The notes under the pieces are model-generated. The model searched no databases, had not been told where the DNA came from, and saw only the letters and a list, made by a program, of their open reading frames with translations. A stretch of DNA of 50,161 bases from Bradyrhizobium valentinum (GTDB lineage Bacteria; Pseudomonadota; Alphaproteobacteria; Rhizobiales; Xanthobacteraceae): contig NZ_LLXX01000232.1 in the NCBI RefSeq assembly GCF_001440405.1, forward strand, positions 1 through 50,161. The letters are read 5' to 3'. Below are positions 1 through 6,911 of this stretch, one piece after another. Both the position numbers and the translations under genes were made by a program. Positions within the stretch are counted from its first letter, which is position 1. Each line of letters begins with the position of its first letter.

Positions 1-375
1 CCGGCGGAGGCCACCGCGGCGCCGGCGGCAGAGGGCGCACCGGCGGCTGAGGCGCGCCAGGAGACGCGTCAGGATCGTCCCGGCCGCGAGCGCTTCGCGG
101 GCAAAGGCCGCGACAATGACAACCGCCGCGACAAGTTCGATCGCAACAAGGGCGACCGCAACAAGGGTGGTGGTCGCGACAAGGGCGAGCGTGGCGGCCG
201 TGATTTCGGCGGCCGCGACAAGGGCGGCCGCGACAAACGCGAGAGCGGCCCCTCGCACCGTCAATGGGCAACCAGTGCGAGCCCGCGCGATCGCGATCGT
301 CCGGTCGATCCCAATTCGCCATTTGCAAAACTGGCGGCGCTGAAGGAACAGCTTGCGGGCAACCGCAAGGAGTAA
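1..375 (+). CDS. C-terminal part of a helicase-like protein (5' truncated by window)
   Basis: The reading frame is open from base 1 to the TAA at 373-375. The visible 124 residues are an Ala/Pro/Glu stretch, then a low-complexity Arg/Lys/Gly/Asp-rich region with repeated GGRDKG and DRNKG units, and a short ordered tail ending SPFAKLAALKEQLAGNRKE. Basic RGG-like tails of this kind are typical of RNA helicases and other RNA-binding proteins. In Bradyrhizobium-type genomes a DEAD/DEAH-type helicase sits directly before the S4-domain gene that follows here. No catalytic motif lies in the window, so the helicase call rests on context and tail composition. The gap to the next gene is about 95 bp, so co-transcription is likely. 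Confidence 0.6.
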   Translation, partial: PAEATAAPAAEGAPAAEARQETRQDRPGRERFAGKGRDNDNRRDKFDRNKGDRNKGGGRDKGERGGRDFGGRDKGGRDKRESGPSHRQWATSASPRDRDRPVDPNSPFAKLAALKEQLAGNRKE

Positions 376-469
376 GCGTTTTCGAGCGAAAGCCTGCCCC
401 GGACTTGATCCGGGGGGGTACCGGTTCGCGTTCAAGAAGACGCGTCAAAAATAGACTACGGGAAGGTCG

Positions 470-739
470 TTGGAGCGCCAGCGTCTCGATAAATGGCTGT
501 GGCACGCGCGGGTGGTGAAGGCCCGCACCTCGGCTGCCGCCCTCGTCGAAGCCGGTCATGTGCGCATCAACGGCGTGCGCGAAACGGCGCCCGGCCACTC
601 GGTGAAGATCGGCGACGTCTTGACGATCGGGCTCGATCGCAGCGTGCGCATTCTCAAAGTGGTGGGATTTTCCGAGCGGCGGGGCGATGCTGCGGCCGCG
701 CGCGTGCTCTACGATGATTTGCAGAACGTCAAACAATAA
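470..739 (+). CDS. S4-domain RNA-binding protein (Hsp15-like)
   Basis: The 89-residue protein begins MERQRLDKWLWHARVVKAR, the classic start of the S4 fold (RLDKWLW..R..K.R..A..L...G.V.ING). The S4 domain fills residues 2-60, with the AGHVRINGVRE and PGHSVKIGD segments clear. Hsp15-family proteins bind stalled 50S subunits carrying nascent chain-tRNA and assist ribosome recycling; that role is inferred from the family. The start is a TTG at 470, preceded by a GGGAAGG ribosome-binding site, and no ATG occurs before the domain. It follows the helicase-like gene on the same strand, consistent with an RNA-metabolism pair. Confidence 0.85.
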   Translation: MERQRLDKWLWHARVVKARTSAAALVEAGHVRINGVRETAPGHSVKIGDVLTIGLDRSVRILKVVGFSERRGDAAAARVLYDDLQNVKQ

Positions 740-875
740 CTATCTGCATTTGGCTCGCAGGGACGCCTGAAAAACGGCCGCTAGAGGCCCGCCGCTTCCC
801 TTGCGGCAGCGCACCGCATGCGCTACGCCAACCCCGGAAAACTGATCCGTTTCGGAGCCTTGTTCGGAGCCCTGG

Positions 876-1214
876 ATGACTTACGTCGTCACTGAAGCCT
901 GCATCAAATGCAAATATACCGACTGCGTTGAAGTCTGCCCCGTCGACTGCTTCTACGAGGGCGAGAACATGCTGGTCATCCATCCCGACGAATGCATCGA
1001 CTGCGGCGTCTGCGAACCCGAATGTCCCGCCGACGCCATCAAGCCGGACACCGAGCCCGGCCTGGAGAAGTGGCTCGAGGTCAACACCGAGTACGCCAAG
1101 AGCTGGCCCAACATCACCCAGAAGAAGGAAGCGCCGACCGACGCGAAAGAATTCGAAGGTGTGGAAGGCAAGTTCGAGAAATATTTTTCCAAGGAACCCG
1201 GCACCGGCGATTAG
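876..1214 (+). CDS. fdxA: 7Fe ferredoxin FdxA
   Basis: The 112-residue protein has the FdxA arrangement: Cys9, Cys12, Cys17, Cys21 (then Pro) and Cys25 in the first half, and Cys40-x2-Cys43-x2-Cys46-x3-Cys50-Pro in the second. This pattern ligates one [3Fe-4S] and one [4Fe-4S] cluster. The remaining ~60 residues are the acidic/lysine-rich C-terminal extension usual for the alphaproteobacterial form. It is a cytoplasmic low-potential electron carrier. Its partner cannot be read from this locus. The ATG at 876 is the only sensible start. The fdxA-carD order is common in Rhizobiales. Confidence 0.95.
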   Translation: MTYVVTEACIKCKYTDCVEVCPVDCFYEGENMLVIHPDECIDCGVCEPECPADAIKPDTEPGLEKWLEVNTEYAKSWPNITQKKEAPTDAKEFEGVEGKFEKYFSKEPGTGD

Positions 1215-1349
1215 CCTGTGGATAAGTTAAGGGCTCATTGAGCCTGTTTTCCGCCCCAATCTGAACCGAATCAGCCTCGCGGATTTAACCCTGTTAGCGG
1301 TCTTATGACGGAAACGGCCCCGTAAAGGTCCGGAACCGGGCGTAAATCA

Positions 1350-1377
1350 TTGATTTTTGCGGAAAATGTGCTATATT
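1350..1377 (+). promoter_or_regulatory. Candidate sigma70-type promoter of carD
   Basis: TTGATT at 1350-1355 and TATATT at 1372-1377 are separated by 16 bp in an AT-rich patch inside otherwise GC-rich DNA. They lie about 100 bp upstream of the preferred carD start. No hairpin terminator was seen between fdxA and this point. This is a motif match by eye only. Confidence 0.45.
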
Positions 1378-1477
1378 GGGCACATTACAAGCCGAACCTG
1401 GCCATGCGTACCATTTGGCCCCGGTGGGTTACCCGTAAAAACATCGAACAGGGGCGTGGCAGTTCCGCGCGCAGGCT

Positions 1478-2419
1478 GTGTCACAGAAAACGCGTAAAAA
1501 GAGTGCTTCCAAGACCACGAAAAAAGCCGCTCCGGCCAGCCGCAGCGCAACCAAAGGCCGTGCCAAGGCAACCGTAAAGGTCGCCAGGAAGGTTGCGGCC
1601 ACAAAGTCCTCAAAGAACAAAAGAAGCGCAATGCCAGAAAAGACTGCCAAGACTGCCGCGAAAGCGACGGGTTCGAAGACCACTGCGTCGAAAGTTGCTG
1701 CCAAAGCTCCAGTGAAGGCCCCTGTGAAGGCTGCGCCCCCGAAAGCCGCCGTTGCGCCGAAGGCTCCCGTCAAGCCGGCCGCCGCCGCGCCGCGCGTCGA
1801 GGAGCCGAAGAAGGTCGTGACCCAGCGTCAGGGCTTCAAGGCCAATGAATTCGTGGTCTATCCCGCCCACGGCGTTGGCCAGATCCTGGCCATCGAGGAG
1901 CAGGAGATCGCGGGCGCCAAGCTCGAGCTGTTCGTGATCAATTTCATGAAGGACAAGATGACGCTCCGCGTGCCGACCGCCAAGGTCGCCAATGTCGGCA
2001 TGCGCAAGCTGTCCGAGCCGGCGCTGGTCAAGAAGGCGCTGGAAACCCTCAAGGGCCGCGCGCGCGTCAAGCGCACGATGTGGTCGCGCCGGGCGCAGGA
2101 ATACGAAGCGAAGATCAATTCGGGCGACATCGTCGCGATCGCCGAAGTGGTCCGCGATCTCTACCGTTCGGAATCGCAGCCCGAACAGTCCTACAGCGAA
2201 CGCCAGCTCTATGAAGCCGCGCTCGATCGGCTGTCGCGCGAAATCGCCGTGGTCCAGCATTCGACGGAGACCGAAGCGGTCAAGGAAATCGAGAGCCAGC
2301 TCGCCAAGAGCCCGCGCCGCGGCGCCAAGGCCGAGGCAACCGGGGCTGACGGCGAAGCCGACGAGGCTGATGTCGAAGCCGACGGTGATGACGCTGCCGT
2401 GGCGGATGAGGCTGCCTGA
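1478..2419 (+). CDS. carD: CarD-family transcriptional regulator
   Basis: The CarD/CdnL domain binds the RNA polymerase beta subunit and stabilises open promoter complexes. The RNAP-interacting module is near residues 117-180 (GFKANEFVVYPAHGVGQI, then KLELFVINFMKDKMTLRVP). A helical DNA-contacting part follows, with GRARVKRTMWSRRAQEYEAK. Residues 1-115 are a Lys/Ala/Pro-rich, histone-H1-like extension, and residues 280-313 form an acidic tail of Glu/Asp/Ala repeats. The start is uncertain: GTG 1478 keeps the whole basic tail and follows a plausible promoter, while the first in-frame ATG is at 1631. The basic and acidic ends bracketing one domain are notable. A strong terminator follows. Confidence 0.9.
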   Translation: MSQKTRKKSASKTTKKAAPASRSATKGRAKATVKVARKVAATKSSKNKRSAMPEKTAKTAAKATGSKTTASKVAAKAPVKAPVKAAPPKAAVAPKAPVKPAAAAPRVEEPKKVVTQRQGFKANEFVVYPAHGVGQILAIEEQEIAGAKLELFVINFMKDKMTLRVPTAKVANVGMRKLSEPALVKKALETLKGRARVKRTMWSRRAQEYEAKINSGDIVAIAEVVRDLYRSESQPEQSYSERQLYEAALDRLSREIAVVQHSTETEAVKEIESQLAKSPRRGAKAEATGADGEADEADVEADGDDAAVADEAA

Positions 2420-2450
2420 AAGGATCCCAATTCCAGGGATTGAAACGAAA

Positions 2451-2476
2451 AGCCCGGTCGCCAGACCGGGCTTTTT
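2451..2476 (+). terminator. Rho-independent terminator of carD
   Basis: A 9-bp perfect stem (AGCCCGGTC with GACCGGGCT) and a 4-base loop are followed by five Ts. It lies 32 bp after the carD stop codon. Confidence 0.9.
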
Positions 2477-2684
2477 GCTGGGTTGCGCCCGCAAGCGAGC
2501 ACTTCCTCCGGACGCGCGCCATAACCTGCAAAGAGGCCGCGGACAGTTCACGCCGCCTGTTAGCCTTTTGTTAACCATACCGGCTCAGCATCTCGGATCA
2601 GTCGCCAAGGCCTCGGCCCGAGGGCGGTTGATGGTTCATCCGGGGGGCGAGCCAAGGCTCGCAGGGGCTCCAGGGAGTAACGCC

Positions 2685-2804
2685 ATGTCGTTTCCTGATG
2701 CACGACCCCAAGCAAATCTGCTTTCCGAGTTCGCCCTGGCAATTGTCGGCGCACTTGGCTTGGGCGTCCCGATTGCGGCAGCGATCATCTGGATATGTTC
2801 CTGA
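2685..2804 (+). CDS. Small single-pass membrane protein (39 aa)
   Basis: A short open frame starts at ATG 2685 behind a good AGGGAG ribosome-binding site 8 bp upstream. It has a polar N-terminus (MSFPDARPQANLLSEF) and one hydrophobic segment of about 22 residues ending IIWICS, long enough to span the membrane once. I do not recognise it. Similar tiny proteins of this shape occur in Bradyrhizobium, but with no known role. It stands alone between carD and the next exported protein. Confidence 0.55.
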   Translation: MSFPDARPQANLLSEFALAIVGALGLGVPIAAAIIWICS

Positions 2805-3070
2805 ATAACGTGTCGCTTTACGCCATTCGGTCGCGCGATCGCGCCTCCGATAAACGGCTCCGCGCCGAAGCCATCCACCCTGATTTGCGGGACGTTGGAT
2901 TGCTTCCGCCTTCAGCGAAGCTGACAAGTCGCTCGCACTCGAGTGGTGGTACCTTGCCTCAACCCATCGTGCCGCCGTTCGCCCGGAATGTGGCCAAATT
3001 TTCGGCCATTTGTGACCAAAATTAAAAGAGAGGCTCCCGTCCGCGTCTAATTGAACCGCAGGGGTGTTCA
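2805..3070. other. Intergenic region without a recognised element
   Basis: I see no convincing coding, RNA or repeat signal here. Frames open in this interval have no ribosome-binding site and an amino-acid composition like that of shadow frames. Confidence 0.4.
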
Positions 3071-3466
3071 ATGAACAGACAAATTCCGCCAGTCCTTGTC
3101 GTCGCTTGCATGGCTGCTTTCGCGCCGGTTGGCGCTGCAAACGCAAAGGCCATGGAATGCAGTGTCGCGCGGCCGGCGAAAGCGCAAGGGCATTGGTCCT
3201 GGCGCCTGATCGACGGCCGAAAATGCTGGTACGCCGGCAAGACCGTGATCTCGAAATCATTGTTGCAGTGGCCTGCGAAGGCGCCGGCGCAAGCGAAAGC
3301 CGATGCAGCGCCCGCGCAAGCCAAAGTCGTCGCGGTGCCCGTCGTCGCCGCCACGGACATACGTAGCGACCCCATGGATGCACAGGCGCGGCTGCTCGAC
3401 GATGCCAATAGTTTCGAGGCCAATAGTTTCGAGGCGCGTTGGCGCGCGCGCGTGATTACCGAGTAG
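3071..3466 (+). CDS. Exported hypothetical protein (131 aa)
   Basis: Residues 1-26 form a signal peptide (MNRQIPPVLVVACMAAFAPV, then an ANA-type cleavage site). The mature part begins with a compact segment containing two Cys and several Trp (GHWSWRLIDGRKCWY), a pattern seen in many small Bradyrhizobium secreted proteins of unknown function. An Ala/Lys/Pro/Val-rich linker follows, ending in a basic tail. Bases 3404-3433 are an exact tandem duplication of a 15-bp unit, encoding ANSFE twice. The function is unknown. Confidence 0.7.
   Translation: MNRQIPPVLVVACMAAFAPVGAANAKAMECSVARPAKAQGHWSWRLIDGRKCWYAGKTVISKSLLQWPAKAPAQAKADAAPAQAKVVAVPVVAATDIRSDPMDAQARLLDDANSFEANSFEARWRARVITE
3404..3433 (+). 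repeat. Exact 2 x 15 bp tandem duplication inside a coding sequence
   Basis: GCCAATAGTTTCGAG occurs twice head to tail, keeps frame and adds five residues near the C-terminus of the exported protein. Confidence 0.9.
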
Positions 3467-3545
3467 ATTTAGATTGTACGAACTTTCTCAACACGTCGTC
3501 GCCTGCTTAGGCGAGGACGACGCGGTGGCTATGTCGCTCTCTCCA

Positions 3546-3685
3546 CGTCATTGCCTACGACAAACGCGAAGCGTTTGCGCAAGGGAGCTCGCGACAAAAT
3601 TGCAAAGCAATTTTGCGCTGAAGCGACGAAGCAATCCACACCGTTTGCTCGGCCGTGGATTGCTTCGCTTGCGCTCGCAATGACG
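3546..3685. repeat. Dispersed palindromic repeat, family 2 (copy 1)
   Basis: The outer arms are CGTCATTGC... and ...GCAATGACG. The inner arms GACGAAGCAATCCA and TGGATTGCTTCG frame a short core. This copy has an extra hairpin-forming insert with AAACGCGAAGCGTTT. Related copies are at 17666-17750 and 32509-32656. It ends 20 bp from the stop codon of the M48 protease gene. Confidence 0.85.
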
Positions 3686-3705
3686 AGGTAGCGAGTGTCC
3701 GCGCC

Positions 3706-5235
3706 TCAATCCACCACGATCTTCACGCGATCGCGCGGCTTGACCTGGGCGTGCTGGTCGAGGCCGTTGAGGATGCGGAAGCGTTCGGCCGGGCGGTCGA
3801 CGCCGGTCATGCGATGGGAGAGGGATTCCACGGTATCGCCGGGCTGCACCGTGATGACCTTGATGCGCAGCGGGCGCGCGGCCTGGATTTCGTCGAGCGT
3901 CAGGCGGCGGAACGAGTTGACGGTCTCGCGCGCATTGCGCTCGCTTTCGGTGTTGCGCTGCTTGGCGGCGAAGATGAAGCGGTAGACGTCGCTGCCGTAA
4001 CGCAACGCAAAGACCTTGAACTGCCACTGGTCGCCGTTCGCAGAAGCCGAAGCCACTGGGAAACCGTTGATCATGAGGTCTTCGGTCGAGCCCTTGTCGA
4101 CGCCTTCCATCCAGCCGGAATTGAGATAATCGGCAAGCGACTGTTCGGCCGGCACGCGCACCACGTCGAAGCGCATCGCCTGCGTGCCGCCGTCGCGCAC
4201 GCCGATCACGGCCTGCGCGGTGTTATCCAGCGTGAACGTTTCGGGCGCTGCAAAGGTGAAGCCGAGCTTGGGATGCAGGAACCGCCGGCCGCGCACGAAA
4301 CCTTCGCTGGGGTCCTCGCCGTAGACAATGTTATCGATCGCGGCGAGGTAGGTCTCGCGGTCGCGCTCGCCGTTCTGCGGAGAGGTGTATTGCCGGGCGC
4401 TGGCTTGCGCGTTCTGCACGCGCTCGGGCGTTGCCGGATGCGAGGACAGGAAATCCTGCGCGCGCGGATCGAGCGAGGTTTTGCCGGCTTTCAGCGCCGC
4501 GTTGCGTTCCATCGCGGCGAGGAATCGCGCCGCGCCATAGGGATCGAAACGCGCGCGGGCCGCAATGCCGACGCCGATGCCGTCGGCTTCGAATTCCTGC
4601 GCGCGCGAGAAGCTCGCCATCGTCAGCTTCGTTTTCGCCAGCGCCAGCGCCGTCAGATCGGGGTCGTTGCTCATGTCGGTGACGACACGGGTCACCACGG
4701 CCGCCTGCCGCGCCTGGTCCTCCCGGATCGAGGCATGCTTGGCCAGCACATGCGCCATTTCATGGCTCAGCACCGAGGACAATTCCGAGGTGTCGCTGGC
4801 AAGCGCCACCAGCCCGCGCGTCACATAGAGCTGGCCGGTCGGCAGTGCGAAGGCGTTCACCGCGCCGGAATTGAGGATGGTCACCCGGTAGGCCTGGTCA
4901 GGCCGGTCGGAGGCCGCGACCAGCCGGTCGACGGTCTTGCCGATCAGGGTGGCGAGCTTCGGATCGTCATAGGCGCCGCCATAAGAGGCGAGAATGCGCT
5001 CATGTTCGCGTTCGCTCGCGGGCGTCTGCGCGACGATGCGGCTCGGCTTCGGCGCCGCAACCGTCGGCGCGGGGGTCTCGAGCTTTCCGAGATTTCCACA
5101 GGAAGAAAGCGTGAGCGCGGCGCACAAAAGCGCCGGCGCAGCCAGAAGGCGGCAGCCCGTGTTCCCCTCGCGCCGTTGTGCACGATGCGTCAAATCAGCC
5201 ACTGGATCACGATCCGATTTGGATCGTGATCTCAT
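3706..5235 (-). CDS. M48-family metalloprotease, lipoprotein (BepA/LoiP-like)
   Basis: A periplasmic zinc protease, probably anchored to the outer membrane and involved in envelope quality control by analogy with BepA/LoiP. Numbering from the longest start, a hydrophobic signal ends in the lipobox LSSC with Cys46. HEMAH at 158-162 gives the two His ligands and the catalytic Glu, and the Glu of QEFEAD (about 214) is the third ligand. The C-terminal 70 residues end in an IKVITVQPGDTVESLSHRM segment that resembles a LysM module. The start is uncertain: ATG 5235 gives an unusually long N-region, while GTG 5202 gives a more normal 35-residue signal. A perfect 11-bp inverted repeat lies between the two starts. 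Confidence 0.88.
   Translation of the reverse strand: MRSRSKSDRDPVADLTHRAQRREGNTGCRLLAAPALLCAALTLSSCGNLGKLETPAPTVAAPKPSRIVAQTPASEREHERILASYGGAYDDPKLATLIGKTVDRLVAASDRPDQAYRVTILNSGAVNAFALPTGQLYVTRGLVALASDTSELSSVLSHEMAHVLAKHASIREDQARQAAVVTRVVTDMSNDPDLTALALAKTKLTMASFSRAQEFEADGIGVGIAARARFDPYGAARFLAAMERNAALKAGKTSLDPRAQDFLSSHPATPERVQNAQASARQYTSPQNGERDRETYLAAIDNIVYGEDPSEGFVRGRRFLHPKLGFTFAAPETFTLDNTAQAVIGVRDGGTQAMRFDVVRVPAEQSLADYLNSGWMEGVDKGSTEDLMINGFPVASASANGDQWQFKVFALRYGSDVYRFIFAAKQRNTESERNARETVNSFRRLTLDEIQAARPLRIKVITVQPGDTVESLSHRMTGVDRPAERFRILNGLDQHAQVKPRDRVKIVVD
5205..5231. repeat. Perfect 11-bp inverted repeat at the M48 gene start
   Basis: GATCACGATCC and GGATCGTGATC are separated by 5 bp. Depending on which start codon is used, this lies in the first codons or directly before the start of the M48 gene. 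It could be an operator or a 5' hairpin. Confidence 0.6.
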
Positions 5236-5245
5236 CCCTCTTTTT

Positions 5246-5291
5246 GCACTTGATCCAGCGAAAACCGGTGCCCAGTCTTCGGATCAAGCAC
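5246..5291. repeat. Short palindromic intergenic element
   Basis: The arms CTTGATCC and GGATCAAG flank a core containing GAAAACCGGTGCCCA. This matches by eye the abundant Rhizobiales element whose core reads AAAACCGGT.CCCA...TTTTCGG. It fills the gap between the SNase-like and M48 genes. Confidence 0.6.
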
Positions 5292-6079
5292 TATTTCCCG
5301 CCCAGCACCTCGATCTGCCCCACCCGGAACAACTCGATCCGTGGTCCTCCCCGTGACGAGACGACGCCGCGGACACGAATCCGTCGATTTTCGAGCGACT
5401 TAGGTCCAAGGCCGGCGTTCTCGAACGCCGGTATGACGCGCCTTGAAATAGTCGCAGCAAAGTCCTGTGTCCAGTTCCGACCGAAATTCAGGTAGGTGGT
5501 TGCCCCCGCCTGCCGAACGGACAGCACTCTGCCCTCGACCAACGTAAACTGCCCAATCGCGGCCAGAATATCGCCCGGACTTTCCGCGTTTTTTATGGCG
5601 GTGGTTTCACCCCAAATGCCCAATTTGCCCTGCCGTGCGGTCGCCTCGGCCGCCGCCAGTGCCGCAGCGCAATTTTTGTCGGCTATATCGGTCGAAACCA
5701 ATACTTCGCCGCGGCGCAGCAACTCGCTTTGCACCGAGTGTTCCGATCCTGTCACGAACACAAAGGCGGCCTGGCGGCCATAGCGATCCGGCATGTCGGC
5801 TTCGCCATGCAGCGTCACGTCGCGCCCGCCGGCGATAGCGGACAATGCTGCTCTGCCACTTACCCCATCGGTTCCAGCGCGCTCGATGCCGGCGAGGCGC
5901 ACTTCGCGGCCGTCCTCGAGGCGAAAGCTGTGCACATCGGCCACCGCGACGACACGCCCTTCGCCCTGCGGCTCAAGCACGCAATCGGCGGCGTCGGCCC
6001 ACCCCATGGAGGCCAGCACCAGAAGTGATGCGGCGCATGCCGGAAGCGAAGCGCGGCAACGCCATGCCGGACGGGTCAT
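5291..6079 (-). CDS. Exported SNase-like (thermonuclease-fold) protein
   Basis: The protein is 262 residues from the ATG at 6079. A signal peptide (about residues 1-30, ending WADAAD) is followed by a staphylococcal-nuclease-like OB fold: RLAGIE, a GRAAL segment, then DRYGRQAAFVF and a GIWG-type C-terminus. A second domain of about 100 residues of unknown role follows. Active nucleases read RLxGIDxPE at the first motif. Here it is RLAGIERAG, so the position of the catalytic Glu is Gly and the metal-binding Asp is Glu. The fold is likely, but nuclease activity is doubtful. An AGAGAG ribosome-binding site precedes the ATG. It is divergent from the VOC gene. Confidence 0.75.
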   Translation of the reverse strand: MTRPAWRCRASLPACAASLLVLASMGWADAADCVLEPQGEGRVVAVADVHSFRLEDGREVRLAGIERAGTDGVSGRAALSAIAGGRDVTLHGEADMPDRYGRQAAFVFVTGSEHSVQSELLRRGEVLVSTDIADKNCAAALAAAEATARQGKLGIWGETTAIKNAESPGDILAAIGQFTLVEGRVLSVRQAGATTYLNFGRNWTQDFAATISRRVIPAFENAGLGPKSLENRRIRVRGVVSSRGGPRIELFRVGQIEVLGGK

Positions 6080-6161
6080 AACGCTGCTCTCTGCCCCGCT
6101 TGTTCCTGTATGCTCGATAGCAACGCCATTGCTACCAGAGATTGCCGCGCAGGGGGAGACC

Positions 6162-6575
6162 ATGGAAGTCAACGGCATTGCACATATTTTTCTCACCGCC
6201 TCGAATTACGAACGCTCCCGCGATTTTTATCGCAAGCTGCTGCCGTTTCTCGGCCTGAAGCCGGTCATCGATACAGATACGACCTACTACTGCGTCGGCG
6301 GCCGCACCGCGGTCGGTATCAGCGCGCCATCGGCCGAGCATGAAGGCGCGGCGTTCGAGCAGAAGCGCGTCGGCCTGCATCACCTCTGCTTCCGCGCCCG
6401 CGAGCGCGCCGACGTCGATGAGCTGCACGGTTTCCTCCAGACGCTCGGCGCCAAGATTATCCGCGCGCCGCGCGAGGACCAGTGGGCGCCGGGATATTAC
6501 TCGATCCTGTTCGAGGATCCCGATGGCATAAGGCTCGAGCTCAATCATGTGCCGGGGAAGGGATTGTTGGGGTAG
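6162..6575 (+). CDS. VOC-superfamily (glyoxalase-like) protein
   Basis: The 137-residue protein has the paired beta-alpha-beta-beta-beta modules of the vicinal-oxygen-chelate fold. It opens with VNGIAHIFLTASNYERSRDF, with metal-ligand candidates His8, the His in GLHHLCF, and the Glu near the end in GIRLELNHV. This arrangement is typical of one-domain glyoxalase/fosfomycin-resistance-like enzymes; the substrate is unknown. The ATG at 6162 follows AGGGGGAGA. The gene is monocistronic, divergent from the SNase-like gene, and followed 9 bp later by a long palindrome. Confidence 0.85.
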   Translation: MEVNGIAHIFLTASNYERSRDFYRKLLPFLGLKPVIDTDTTYYCVGGRTAVGISAPSAEHEGAAFEQKRVGLHHLCFRARERADVDELHGFLQTLGAKIIRAPREDQWAPGYYSILFEDPDGIRLELNHVPGKGLLG

Positions 6576-6583
6576 TTCACGCA

Positions 6584-6672
6584 GTGTGTAGGATGGGTGG
6601 AGCGAAGCGATACCCATCGCTCTCACAAACGGCAATTGATGGGTATCGCTTCGCTCCACCCATCCTACACAC
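6584..6672. repeat. Perfect 35-bp inverted repeat, family 3 (copy 1)
   Basis: The arms at 6584-6618 and 6638-6672 are exact reverse complements with a 19-base loop. They contain GTGTAGGATGGGTGGAGCGA and GATGGGTATCGCTTCGCTCC. A diverged copy is at 10263-10346, on the other side of the cyclase gene. Confidence 0.95.
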
Positions 6673-6911
6673 TGGTTGTGCAACGCTGCTCGCTGCAAAT
6701 CGCGCGCGCATCAAGATCCAGTTGTCGTCATCATGTCATGCGCTGCTTGGTAGCGAGCACCGTAGCCGAGCACCGCTTGCGCAAGAAATAGAGAGCTAAT
6801 CGCAGTCAAACTGCTGCATCAAGGTGTGCCATCTGAGGGACATTGGGATAAGTTTTCGTCGCCGTGGCCCAACATTCGGCCTGCTGTCAACCACACATTC
6901 CGGTGGAGCCA
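6673..6911 (+). other. Leader region of the cyclase gene
   Basis: This stretch of 239 bp has no recognisable gene. It should hold the promoter of the cyclase gene, but I cannot point to convincing -35/-10 boxes. The frame into the cyclase is open from a GTG at 6864, which is a possible longer start. Confidence 0.3.

Noticed and set aside
2795..3025. Open frame of 76 codons after the small membrane protein
   Set aside because: It overlaps the end of the small membrane protein gene, has no ribosome-binding site, and its composition resembles random high-GC frames.
3655..5229. Very long plus-strand open frame opposite the M48 protease
   Set aside because: It is the complement of a well-supported protease gene. 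Its product is rich in Arg/His/Gly, as expected of an antisense high-GC frame.
6864..6911. GTG 6864 as cyclase start
   Set aside because: It would add 16 residues with no family character, while ATG 6912 has a ribosome-binding site and begins at the SAM domain.
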